Below, piece by piece: positions 7,479 through 14,513 of a stretch of 15,863 nucleotides of DNA. The notes below the pieces were generated by a model, which had not been told where the DNA came from, searched no databases, and was given only the letters and a program-made list of their open reading frames with translations. The position numbers were made by a program, and so were the translations under genes. The DNA is from Acidaminococcus sp. (GTDB taxonomy: Bacteria > Bacillota > Negativicutes > Acidaminococcales > Acidaminococcaceae). The first letter of the stretch is position 1; each line of letters begins with the position of its first letter. The DNA is taken from the NCBI GenBank assembly GCA_019416065.1, contig DXYB01000045.1, positions 1-15,863 on the forward strand, given 5' to 3'.

Positions 7479-9008
7479 ATGACAGAACAAGTCCTGTTGG
7501 GACCAAAACTCAGCCTGGAACAATTTATGGAAGTGGTTAGGAATCATGCTCAGGTCGCTTTCAGCGAAGACTATAAAGATCGGGTAAACCGAGCCCGAGC
7601 CATGGTGGAGGAATGGGTCGCTAAAGATCGGGTCATGTACGGTGTTACTACTGGCTTTGGTGCGCTGTCCACGAAAACGATCAGCCAGGAAGATACTGCT
7701 AAACTACAAGAAAATATCATTTTGTCCCATTCAGTTTCCGTAGGTAGCCCCCTGCCGGAGGAGGCTGTACGAGGAACGCTTTTGATGATGCTCCAGAATC
7801 TGGGACAAGGCTATAGCGGCGTGCGGTTGTGTGTGTTGGAACAGTTGCGACAGTTTCTCAACAAAAACCTGATTCCTTGGGCACCGGGAGATGGCAGTGT
7901 GGGATACCTTTCTCCGGAAGCCCATATGGCGCTGGTGCTTACCGGGCGAGGAAAGGCGTATTATGATGGAATGTTGCTAGAAGGCGCTGTAGCCTTAGAG
8001 AAAGCTGGTCTTACGCCACTTGTACTTGCTTCTAAAGAGGGATTGGCACTTGTAAGTGGGACCACTTCTCCCACCGCCATGAGTGCTATTGGGTTATACG
8101 ATTTACTACAAGCTGCTAAAACGGCCGATGTAATAGGGGCCATGAGTGTAGAGATTCTCCAGGGTGTAATGAATGCCTTTGATGATCGGGTAATGGCAGT
8201 ACGGCCTCATCCGGAACAGAAAAAGACAGCTGAGAATATCCGCAATTTACTAGAAGATTCTAAGGTTATTGCAGCGGCGAAAGGTTCTCATGTCCAGGAT
8301 GCCCTTAGTTTGCGTTGTATTCCCCAACTCCATGGGGCTGTCAAAAAAACATTAGAAGATGCGAGAAGAACAATAGAAATTGAAATGAATTCCTGCTGTG
8401 ATAATCCGATCATTTGGACGGAAGATGGACGGGAAGATGTCATTTCTGGTTGCAACGCAGATTCTTCCTATGTGGGCCTAGCCATGGATTGTTGTTGCCT
8501 TGGTGCGACTATGCTGGGGAAAATGAGTGAACGAAGAAATAACAGGCTGATTGATGGCAATTTGTCCGGCTACCCTTGGTTTTTAATCCAAAATCCGGGG
8601 CTCAATTCCGGGGTCATGATTCCCCAATACACCCAGGCGGGGCTTTTGAACCAAATGAGGATTCTTTGCACTGCAGCGGTTATTGATAACACTCCTACCT
8701 GTGGAAACCAGGAAGATTATGTGGCAATGGGATATAACGCGGCCCAAAAGTCATTAGCGGTAGTAGAAAAGTTGGAATATATCCTGGCTATTGAATTGTT
8801 GTCTGTTTATGAGGCACAGCCCTTTGTGGATGCAAAATGGCAGCGCAGCAGTGCCAGCCAAAAAGTACTGACGGAAATTGGACGGAACATTCCAGAGATG
8901 AAGGAAGATATGTTCTTATCCCCCTATATTGAATACCTAAAGAAAAAAATTCACGATGGCAGTATACTGGGCTGGGCGGAAACTGGCATGGGGAAAAAAT
9001 TGCTTTAA
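7479..9008 (+). CDS. MIO-less histidine-ammonia-lyase homologue; probable ergothionase-type trimethylamine-lyase
   Basis: Aromatic amino-acid lyase fold, 509 aa, clearly related to the true HutH encoded downstream. Where HutH has GSVG-ASG-DLAPLAHMAL, this protein has GSVG directly followed by YLSPEAHMAL (139-152). The three residues that cyclise to the MIO electrophile are missing with no frame disruption. The MIO-contacting Asn of LLNGT is S193 (LVSGT), the Tyr of QDPYSLRC is L276 (QDALSLRC), and NFHG is NADS. Kept are Y54 (YGVTTGFG), H84, R279 and E412 (NQED). Ordinary alpha-amine elimination needs MIO. Ergothionases (known from Treponema denticola and Burkholderia) use this fold without MIO to remove trimethylamine from ergothioneine, giving thiourocanate. 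With a BCCT gene ahead in the operon, ergothioneine or hercynine is the best substrate guess. ATG 7479 is preferred (GGGGGA at 7466-7471); a GTG at 7455 overlapping the transporter stop is the alternative. The fold is certain, the substrate is inferred. Confidence 0.8.
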   Translation: MTEQVLLGPKLSLEQFMEVVRNHAQVAFSEDYKDRVNRARAMVEEWVAKDRVMYGVTTGFGALSTKTISQEDTAKLQENIILSHSVSVGSPLPEEAVRGTLLMMLQNLGQGYSGVRLCVLEQLRQFLNKNLIPWAPGDGSVGYLSPEAHMALVLTGRGKAYYDGMLLEGAVALEKAGLTPLVLASKEGLALVSGTTSPTAMSAIGLYDLLQAAKTADVIGAMSVEILQGVMNAFDDRVMAVRPHPEQKKTAENIRNLLEDSKVIAAAKGSHVQDALSLRCIPQLHGAVKKTLEDARRTIEIEMNSCCDNPIIWTEDGREDVISGCNADSSYVGLAMDCCCLGATMLGKMSERRNNRLIDGNLSGYPWFLIQNPGLNSGVMIPQYTQAGLLNQMRILCTAAVIDNTPTCGNQEDYVAMGYNAAQKSLAVVEKLEYILAIELLSVYEAQPFVDAKWQRSSASQKVLTEIGRNIPEMKEDMFLSPYIEYLKKKIHDGSILGWAETGMGKKLL

Positions 9009-9025
9009 AAACTGGAACGGGATGC

Positions 9026-9061
9026 AGGGTGGATCTTTCTGCAAAAAGAAGGATCCACCTT
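9026..9061 (+). terminator. Terminator of the BCCT-lyase operon
   Basis: Long stem of about 15 bp (GGTGGATC at 9028-9035 pairs with GATCCACC at 9052-9059, extended inward by TTTCT/AGAAG and outward by two pairs) with a 6-nt loop. It is followed by GTTTAATTTTT and lies 17 nt after the lyase stop. Confidence 0.8.
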
Positions 9062-9117
9062 GTTTAATTTTTGGATAAATTAAAGAAAATTCAAAATCGT
9101 ATCGCGAAGAAGTCCGT

Positions 9118-9151
9118 TTTTGACATTTTTTTGACAAAGAACGGGTACAAT
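9118..9151 (+). promoter_or_regulatory. Promoter of the transporter gene with 11-bp-phased direct repeats
   Basis: TTTTGACA occurs at 9118-9125 and again at 9129-9136 (period 11 bp). After 9 bp comes TACAAT (9146-9151). Neither TTGACA is at normal -35 distance from TACAAT (spacers of 20 and 9 bp), so the repeats look more like protein-binding half-sites over the -35/spacer region. The same layout occurs ahead of hutU. Start predicted near 9158, leader about 60 nt. Confidence 0.55.
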
Positions 9152-9217
9152 AAAACCATCAAACACGGGAAAAGCAGGGTTCTCGTATGGACAATCCAGA
9201 AAAGGAGTGATCGACGT

Positions 9218-10525
9218 ATGGAAATTTTGACTAACCCCATTGTAATATCAGTGGTCATCATGTCTGTACTCTGCCTGATTAAGATAAACGTACTGCTAGC
9301 TATCTTGGCTGCAGCGGTTATTGCAGGTGTGACTGGCGGCATGAGTATTTCGGATACGGTTAGTACTATGATTAGTGGCATGGGCGGCAACTCGGAAACG
9401 GCGCTGAGTTATATCCTGTTAGGTGCCTTGGCGGTAGCCATTGGTCGCAGTGGTATTGCCGACATCCTGGCACGGAAAATCACGAAAGTGGTGGGCAACA
9501 AGAAAGTGGCATTTTGCTTGATGATTGCCTTTGTTTCCTGTTTCTCTCAAAACTTAATCCCTGTACACATTGCATTTATTCCTATTTTAATTCCTCCCCT
9601 GCTGAGTGTTATGAACAAAATGAAACTGGACAGAAGAGCAGTAGCTTGTTCTTTGACTTTTGGCCTGAAGGCTCCGTATGTATCCCTGCCAGTTGGATTT
9701 GGTCTACTATTTATGACAATTATCAAAGACCAGATGGTGGCCAACAATGTGCAGGTCGCTATTGCTGATATCGCTTCTGTTATGTGGATTGGCGGCGCTT
9801 CTATGTTGGTGGGACTCGTGCTGGCGATTATCTTCTACTGCAGCCGGGACCGTGAATATCAGGATCTGCCGATTATGGGACAAGATCCCAATGCCGGTCA
9901 TGCAGAGTGGAATATTGACTGCTGGAAAGCTCTGGCAGGCGCAGGTGCGGCATTTATTGCCCAGCTATACTTCCAGTCCTTGCCGATCGGTGCTATGTGC
10001 GGCCTATTGGTCATGGTCGTAACTGGTAGCATTAAATGGGACAAACTGGATGATACCATTAACGGCGGCGTAAATATGATGGGCTTTATTGCCTTTGTTA
10101 TGTTGATTGCAGCCGGCTATGGTAACGTACTTCGGGAAACTCACTCTGTAGAATCCTTGGTAGAAGCCACCACATTACTGGTTAACACCAAATTAGGCGG
10201 TGCGATTTTGATGTTGGCAGTGGGCCTTGTTATCACCATGGGTATTGGAACCTCTTTCGGAACCATTCCTGTTATTGCCTCCATCTACATTCCTCTGGGG
10301 CTTAAACTGGGATTCCATATTCCGGCAATTATTCTGCTGATTGGTATTGCTGCAGCGTTAGGTGATGCCGGATCCCCTGCTTCTGACTCTACCTTAGGAC
10401 CTACGTCCGGGCTAAATGCGGACGGGCAGCATAACCATGTTTGGGACACCTGTGTACCCACTTTTATCTTCTTCGATTTGACTCTATTGGTTGGCGGTAC
10501 CATTGGTGCCATCATCCTGGGCTGA
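9218..10525 (+). CDS. YuiF/NhaC-family membrane transporter, probable histidine permease
   Basis: Polytopic membrane protein of 435 aa with about 10-12 hydrophobic helices, resembling the Na+/H+-antiporter-like (NhaC/YuiF) group of the ion-transporter superfamily. Typical glycine/serine-rich re-entrant motifs are MGIGTSFGTIPV at 341-352 and the near C-terminal GDAGSPASDSTLGPTSG at 382-398; QNLIPVHIAFIPILIPPL at 111-128 is another conserved-looking stretch. YuiF-type proteins have been proposed to be amino-acid (histidine) permeases. Its place directly before hutH, and a promoter layout shared with hutU, support histidine uptake here; no direct proof is in the sequence. ATG 9218 is chosen because AAAGGAG lies at 9201-9207. 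The same frame is open back to 9071, but those 49 residues are basic, non-hydrophobic and cover the promoter, so they are very unlikely to be translated. hutH follows after 81 bp. Confidence 0.8.
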   Translation: MEILTNPIVISVVIMSVLCLIKINVLLAILAAAVIAGVTGGMSISDTVSTMISGMGGNSETALSYILLGALAVAIGRSGIADILARKITKVVGNKKVAFCLMIAFVSCFSQNLIPVHIAFIPILIPPLLSVMNKMKLDRRAVACSLTFGLKAPYVSLPVGFGLLFMTIIKDQMVANNVQVAIADIASVMWIGGASMLVGLVLAIIFYCSRDREYQDLPIMGQDPNAGHAEWNIDCWKALAGAGAAFIAQLYFQSLPIGAMCGLLVMVVTGSIKWDKLDDTINGGVNMMGFIAFVMLIAAGYGNVLRETHSVESLVEATTLLVNTKLGGAILMLAVGLVITMGIGTSFGTIPVIASIYIPLGLKLGFHIPAIILLIGIAAALGDAGSPASDSTLGPTSGLNADGQHNHVWDTCVPTFIFFDLTLLVGGTIGAIILG

Positions 10526-10540
10526 TAAACAAAAAACGAC

Positions 10541-10564
10541 AAGGGGCTGGCCAGCCGGCCTCTT
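10541..10564 (+). other. Intergenic hairpin between the transporter gene and hutH
   Basis: A 10-bp stem (AAGGGGCTGG with CCGGCCTCTT, two G-U pairs) closed by the loop CCAG. No T-run follows on the + strand (ACTTACATTAC), so it is not a standard terminator. It may be a partial terminator or an RNA-stability element separating the membrane-protein message from hutH. Confidence 0.5.
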
Positions 10565-10606
10565 ACTTACATTACTAAGTACGACATATCATTAAGGAGG
10601 ATCATC

Positions 10607-12166
10607 ATGTTAAAAGACGTAAAAAGCATCAAAGAAGTAGTACTGGATGGAGATGCCTTGACACTGGAACAACTGATTGCTATCTGTCGTTACGGCGCAA
10701 AAGTAAGCATCGCTCCGGCTGCGGTGGATAAAATTAAAGCCTCCCGGGCCATTGTCGATGAAATCGTGGAACATGAACGGCCGGTTTATGGCATTACTAC
10801 CGGATTCGCTTCCTTGGCAAGAGTCAGCGTTTCTAAGGAAGATACGGCACAGCTCCAGGAAAACCTGGTGCGGACGCATTGCTGCGGCTATGGAAAACCC
10901 CTTTCTAAAGAAGTGACCCGTGCAGTCATGACCATTCGTGCCAATGCGCTGGTTAAAGGATATTCCGGTGTGCGTCTATCCACGGTGACAACCCTGGTAG
11001 ATATGATCAATAAAGGTGTACATCCTTACATTCCTGAAAAAGGTTCTGTGGGAGCGTCTGGAGACCTGGCTCCGCTGGCACATATGGCACTGCCTATGCT
11101 GGGCTTGGGCCGGGCAGAATACAATGGAACTGTGATGAGCGGTAAGAAAGCCATGGATCTGGCAGGAATTCCCACTATTCGTCTGGCCGCCAAAGAAGGC
11201 CTGGGCCTATTGAACGGAACTTCTGTTTTGACGGCTATGGGTTCCTTTGCCCTGTGGGAAGGTATGCAGCTGTTGAAAGTCAGCGATATTTCTGCAGCGC
11301 TTTCCATGGAAGCCCAAAGAGGTATTATTGATGTGTTTGATGAAGGCCTGCATGTAATGCGGCCGCACCAAGGTCAGCTGGATACCGCTTACAATATGAG
11401 AGCCCTGCTGAATGGGTCTACTTTTGTTACCCATCAGGCAGAAATCCGGGTACAGGATCCTTACTCCCTGCGCTGTATTCCCCAGATTCACGGTGCCAAC
11501 AAAGACACCCTGGGCTATGTGAAGAGCAAGGTGGATATTGAAATCAATGCGGCAACTGATAACCCCATTGTCCTGCCGGATGGACGGGTTCTCAGCGGTG
11601 GCAACTTCCATGGTGAACCGGTGGCACAACCCTTTGATTTTCTCGGCATCGGACTGGCTGAGATTGCCAGCGTGTCCGAACGTCGTACAGAACGGCTGCT
11701 GAATAACTCCCTCAGCGGATTCCCCTCCTACTTGGTAAAACATCCGGGCCTGAATTCTGGCTTTATGATTACCCAATACGCCCAGGCTGCACTGGTCAGC
11801 GAAAATAAAGTGTTGGCACATCCGTCTTCCGTGGATTCCATTCCTACTGGAGAAAACCAGGAAGATTTGGTCAGCATGGGCGCCTATGCAGCACGCAAGG
11901 CTGGCGACATTGCCTTTAACGTCCGTCGGGTCGTTGCTACGGAAATTATGGCAGCCTGCCAGGCTATTGACCTGCGGCAGGAACAGGGATTGAAACTAGG
12001 CGTTGGAACCCAGGCTGCCTATGATTTTGTACGGCAACACAATGCCTTTATTGAAAATGATAAAGACATTGAAATGTACGATGAATTGGAAAAAGTATGC
12101 AAGATTGTAGAAGATGGTTCCATTTTGGAAACTGTAGAAGAAAAGGTTCCCTTGAAGTTCTTCTAA
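10607..12166 (+). CDS. hutH: Histidine ammonia-lyase
   Basis: Cytoplasmic lyase that turns L-histidine into trans-urocanate and ammonia, the first step of histidine catabolism. It is 519 aa, at the usual family length. The MIO-forming triad A150-S151-G152 sits in GSVGASGDLAPLAHMAL. Other active-site residues are Y61 (YGITTGF), H91, N203 (LLNGT), Y286 and R289 (QDPYSLRCIPQ), F334 (GNFHG) and E419 (NQED). H91 in the selectivity region fits histidine rather than phenylalanine or tyrosine. All residues expected for catalysis are present, in contrast to the paralogue encoded at 7479-9008. Ribosome site AAGGAGG is at 10594-10600. I find no strong promoter in the 81-bp gap before it, so it is probably transcribed with the upstream transporter gene. 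A strong terminator follows, and hutU has its own promoter. Confidence 0.97.
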   Translation: MLKDVKSIKEVVLDGDALTLEQLIAICRYGAKVSIAPAAVDKIKASRAIVDEIVEHERPVYGITTGFASLARVSVSKEDTAQLQENLVRTHCCGYGKPLSKEVTRAVMTIRANALVKGYSGVRLSTVTTLVDMINKGVHPYIPEKGSVGASGDLAPLAHMALPMLGLGRAEYNGTVMSGKKAMDLAGIPTIRLAAKEGLGLLNGTSVLTAMGSFALWEGMQLLKVSDISAALSMEAQRGIIDVFDEGLHVMRPHQGQLDTAYNMRALLNGSTFVTHQAEIRVQDPYSLRCIPQIHGANKDTLGYVKSKVDIEINAATDNPIVLPDGRVLSGGNFHGEPVAQPFDFLGIGLAEIASVSERRTERLLNNSLSGFPSYLVKHPGLNSGFMITQYAQAALVSENKVLAHPSSVDSIPTGENQEDLVSMGAYAARKAGDIAFNVRRVVATEIMAACQAIDLRQEQGLKLGVGTQAAYDFVRQHNAFIENDKDIEMYDELEKVCKIVEDGSILETVEEKVPLKFF

Positions 12167-12186
12167 TATCTTGCTTGTGCTATCTG

Positions 12187-12219
12187 GACAAAAGCTGCGG
12201 CTATTCCGCAGCTTTTGTC
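12187..12219 (+). terminator. Strong hairpin terminator after hutH
   Basis: Perfect 14-bp stem (GACAAAAGCTGCGG / CCGCAGCTTTTGTC) with loop CTATT, starting 20 nt after the hutH stop. The tail is ATTTATGGATTATTATTT, A/T-rich but without a pure T-run. Confidence 0.8.
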
Positions 12220-12230
12220 ATTTATGGATT

Positions 12231-12265
12231 ATTATTTGACGGAAATAGAAAAAAACGTCAATAAT
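12231..12265. repeat. Imperfect inverted repeat with TTGACG half-sites upstream of hutU
   Basis: ATTATTTGACG (12231-12241) and CGTCAATAAT (12256-12265) are inverted repeats, mismatched by one extra T. The half-site resembles the TTTWGAYR elements at the hutU promoter about 40 bp further on. It could be an additional regulator site. Confidence 0.4.
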
Positions 12266-12306
12266 AGAAAAAAATAGCTAAAAAATTTTTCTCTAAATGA
12301 AGAAGA

Positions 12307-12340
12307 TTTAGACGTTTTTTAGATGAACCCCCGCTACAAT
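12307..12340 (+). promoter_or_regulatory. hutU promoter with 11-bp-phased direct repeats
   Basis: TTTAGACG (12307-12314) and TTTAGATG (12318-12325) repeat with an 11-bp period, followed after 9 bp by TACAAT (12335-12340). Spacing is identical to that at 9118-9151. There is no good -35 hexamer, which suggests control by a dedicated regulator. Start predicted near 12347, leader about 58 nt. Confidence 0.55.
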
Positions 12341-12404
12341 AGAGCCGAGAACGAACAAAAAGTCTTACACAAACAAAGAGTATGAAAAAAGGAGTGTATG
12401 CATA

Positions 12405-14456
12405 ATGAAAAACAAAGACATTGCACAAGCCATGACCATTAAACTGGAATTTCCAAATGGCTTGCCCAAACCGAAACCGTTTCAGGAAGGAATTCGTAGA
12501 GCTCCTGACCGTGGTTTCCGTCTGACTCCGGCGCAAACAGAGATTGCGCTGAAAAACGCATTGCGCTATATTCCCGAAGAATACCATCAGGAACTGATTC
12601 CTGAATTTTTGGAAGAACTGACAACCCGGGGCCGGATTTATGGTTACCGCTTCCGTCCGGAAGGCCGGATCTATGGAAAGCCTATTGACGAGTACAAAGG
12701 CAAATGTTTGGAAGGCAAAGCGTTCCAGGTAATGATTGATAATAACCTGGACTTTGAAGTTGCGCTGTATCCGTATGAATTGGTTACCTACGGTGAAACC
12801 GGTAGTGTTTGCCATGACTGGATGCAATATTTGTTAATCAAAAAATATCTGGAAAACATGACGGCGGATCAAACGCTGGTTATGGAATCCGGCCATCCTT
12901 TGGGCCTGTTCCGTTCCAAACCGGAAGCCCCCAAAGTCATTATTACCAATGGGCTCATGATTGGTGAATATGATAATATGTGGGATTGGGAAATTGCCGA
13001 AGAAATGGGTGTTGCCAACTATGGACAGATGACAGCTGGTGGCTGGATGTACATTGGGCCCCAAGGCATTGTGCATGGAACCTTTAATACCGTGTTAAAC
13101 GCCGGTCGTCAACAATTGGGTGTGCCAGAAGATGGGGACATGGGCGGTAAACTCTTTGTGACCAGTGGCTTAGGTGGCATGAGCGGTGCCCAGGGGAAAG
13201 CAGCGGAAATTGCCAAATGCACGGCCATCGTAGCAGAAGTGGATTACTCCAGAATCCAAACACGTCTGGATCAGGGCTGGATCAGCGGTGTGAGCGATTC
13301 TCTGCCTGAAGTGATTGCTATGGCACAAAAATCCATGGCGGAAAAATCCGGAAAATCCTACGCTTACCATGGCAACATTGTAGATTTGCTGGAATATATT
13401 GTGGAACACAATATCCATGTAGATTTGCTCTCTGACCAGACCAGCTGTCATAACGTATATGGCGGTGGATATTGCCCGCAGGGCTTGACCTTTGAAGAAC
13501 GGACCAAGATGCTGGCAGAGGATCCTGCTAAATTTAAGGATCTTGTTAATAAAACCCTGCATGCTCACTTTAATGCCCTGAAGAAACTGACTGATCGCGG
13601 CGTATACTTCTTCGACTATGGCAACTCCTTTATGAAGGCTGTCTTTGATTCCGGCGTTAAAGAAATTTCCAAGAACGGTGTGGACGATAAAGACGGTTTT
13701 ATTTGGCCCAGTTATGTGGAAGACATTATGGGACCGCTACTGTTTGATTATGGCTATGGCCCGTTCCGTTGGGTCTGCCTGTCTGGTAAACCGGAAGATC
13801 TGCACAAGACCGATATGGCCGCTATGAGCTGCATTGATGTTAACCGTCGGTATCAGGATCGTGACAACTACAACTGGATCCGGGACGCCGAAAAGAACAA
13901 ATTGGTGGTGGGGACCCAAGCTCGTATCCTGTACCAGGATGAAGTGGGCCGTGTAAATATTGCCCTGAAATTCAATGAAATGGTACGCAAAGGCGAGATT
14001 GGTCCTGTCATGATGGGGCGTGATCACCACGACGTATCCGGTACGGATTCCCCGTTCCGTGAGACCAGCAATATCAAAGATGGCTCCAATGTGATGGCGG
14101 ATATGGCAGTGCAGTGCTTTGCTGGTAACGCAGCTAGAGGCATGAGCCTGTGTGCCCTCCATAACGGCGGTGGCACCGGTATCGGTAAAGCCATTAACGG
14201 CGGATTTGGCCTGGTATTGGATGGTAGCCACAGAGTGGATGAAATCATCCGTAGCTCCTTGTCCTGGGACGTGATGAGCGGTGTTGCGCGGCGTAGCTGG
14301 GCGCGGAATGAACACGCTATGGAAACGGCTGTGGAGTATAACCATACCCGGTATGGCGTAGGCCAAATTACTATTCCGTATCTCACCGATGAAAAACAAA
14401 TCAAAGATGCGGTGGCAAAAGTTTACCCCCATGCTCACATTGTGAAAAAAGCGTAA
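12405..14456 (+). CDS. hutU: Urocanate hydratase, long (eukaryote-like) form
   Basis: Urocanase adds water to urocanate to give 4-imidazolone-5-propionate, using tightly bound NAD+ as an electrophile. It is 683 aa; the well-known Pseudomonas and Bacillus enzymes are about 550-560 aa, while animal urocanases are about 676 aa. Several stretches resemble the animal type, such as RDHHDVSGTDSPFRET (539-554) and LHNGGGTGIGKAINGGFGLVLDG (585-607). NAD-binding GLGGMSGAQGKAA is at 255-267, GGGYCPQGLTF at 353-363 and DYGNSFMKA at 404-412. C458 in RWVCLSG is a candidate for the conserved NAD-proximal cysteine. The ribosome site AAAGGAG is at 12388-12394. It lies between hutH and hutI, with its own promoter and terminator. 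If the lyase at 7479-9008 makes thiourocanate, whether this enzyme can also hydrate that compound is open. Confidence 0.96.
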   Translation: MKNKDIAQAMTIKLEFPNGLPKPKPFQEGIRRAPDRGFRLTPAQTEIALKNALRYIPEEYHQELIPEFLEELTTRGRIYGYRFRPEGRIYGKPIDEYKGKCLEGKAFQVMIDNNLDFEVALYPYELVTYGETGSVCHDWMQYLLIKKYLENMTADQTLVMESGHPLGLFRSKPEAPKVIITNGLMIGEYDNMWDWEIAEEMGVANYGQMTAGGWMYIGPQGIVHGTFNTVLNAGRQQLGVPEDGDMGGKLFVTSGLGGMSGAQGKAAEIAKCTAIVAEVDYSRIQTRLDQGWISGVSDSLPEVIAMAQKSMAEKSGKSYAYHGNIVDLLEYIVEHNIHVDLLSDQTSCHNVYGGGYCPQGLTFEERTKMLAEDPAKFKDLVNKTLHAHFNALKKLTDRGVYFFDYGNSFMKAVFDSGVKEISKNGVDDKDGFIWPSYVEDIMGPLLFDYGYGPFRWVCLSGKPEDLHKTDMAAMSCIDVNRRYQDRDNYNWIRDAEKNKLVVGTQARILYQDEVGRVNIALKFNEMVRKGEIGPVMMGRDHHDVSGTDSPFRETSNIKDGSNVMADMAVQCFAGNAARGMSLCALHNGGGTGIGKAINGGFGLVLDGSHRVDEIIRSSLSWDVMSGVARRSWARNEHAMETAVEYNHTRYGVGQITIPYLTDEKQIKDAVAKVYPHAHIVKKA

Positions 14457-14468
14457 TGAAAGTACAGT
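14440..14468 (+). promoter_or_regulatory. Putative hutI promoter overlapping the hutU stop
   Basis: TTGTGA (14440-14445), 17-bp spacer, TACAGT (14463-14468). It lies across the last codons and stop of hutU. The predicted start near 14475 falls inside the 5' arm of the hutU terminator, so this transcript would not form the full hairpin. Confidence 0.45.
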
Positions 14469-14499
14469 AAGACTGCCGCCATTTGGCGGCAGTCTTTTT
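14469..14499 (+). terminator. Rho-independent terminator after hutU
   Basis: Perfect 12-bp stem (AAGACTGCCGCC / GGCGGCAGTCTT) with loop ATTT and a T-run at the end. It sits in the 57-bp hutU-hutI gap, only 3 nt before the hutI ribosome site. Confidence 0.88.
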
Positions 14500-14513
14500 C
14501 TAGGAGGATTCTC

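Noticed and set aside
7479..9008. Possibility that the MIO-less lyase is a decaying hutH copy
   Set aside because: The frame is intact over the full family length, the deletion is exactly three codons, and the substitutions sit together in the active site while the core residues are kept. It also has a dedicated promoter and operon.
9131..9151. TTGACA at 9131 as a normal -35 for TACAAT at 9146
   Set aside because: Only 9 bp separate them, too short for sigma-A recognition; the copy at 9120 is 20 bp away, too long. This is why a regulator-binding reading is preferred.
9071..9217. 49-residue N-terminal extension of the transporter gene
   Set aside because: It is basic and not hydrophobic, has no ribosome site, and covers the promoter and repeats; the ATG at 9218 has a good AAAGGAG.
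13737..14438. Long antisense open frame opposite hutU (233 aa)
   Set aside because: Codon-bias shadow of hutU; no ribosome site and no recognisable protein features. The same applies to the 204-aa frame opposite hutH (11207-11821).
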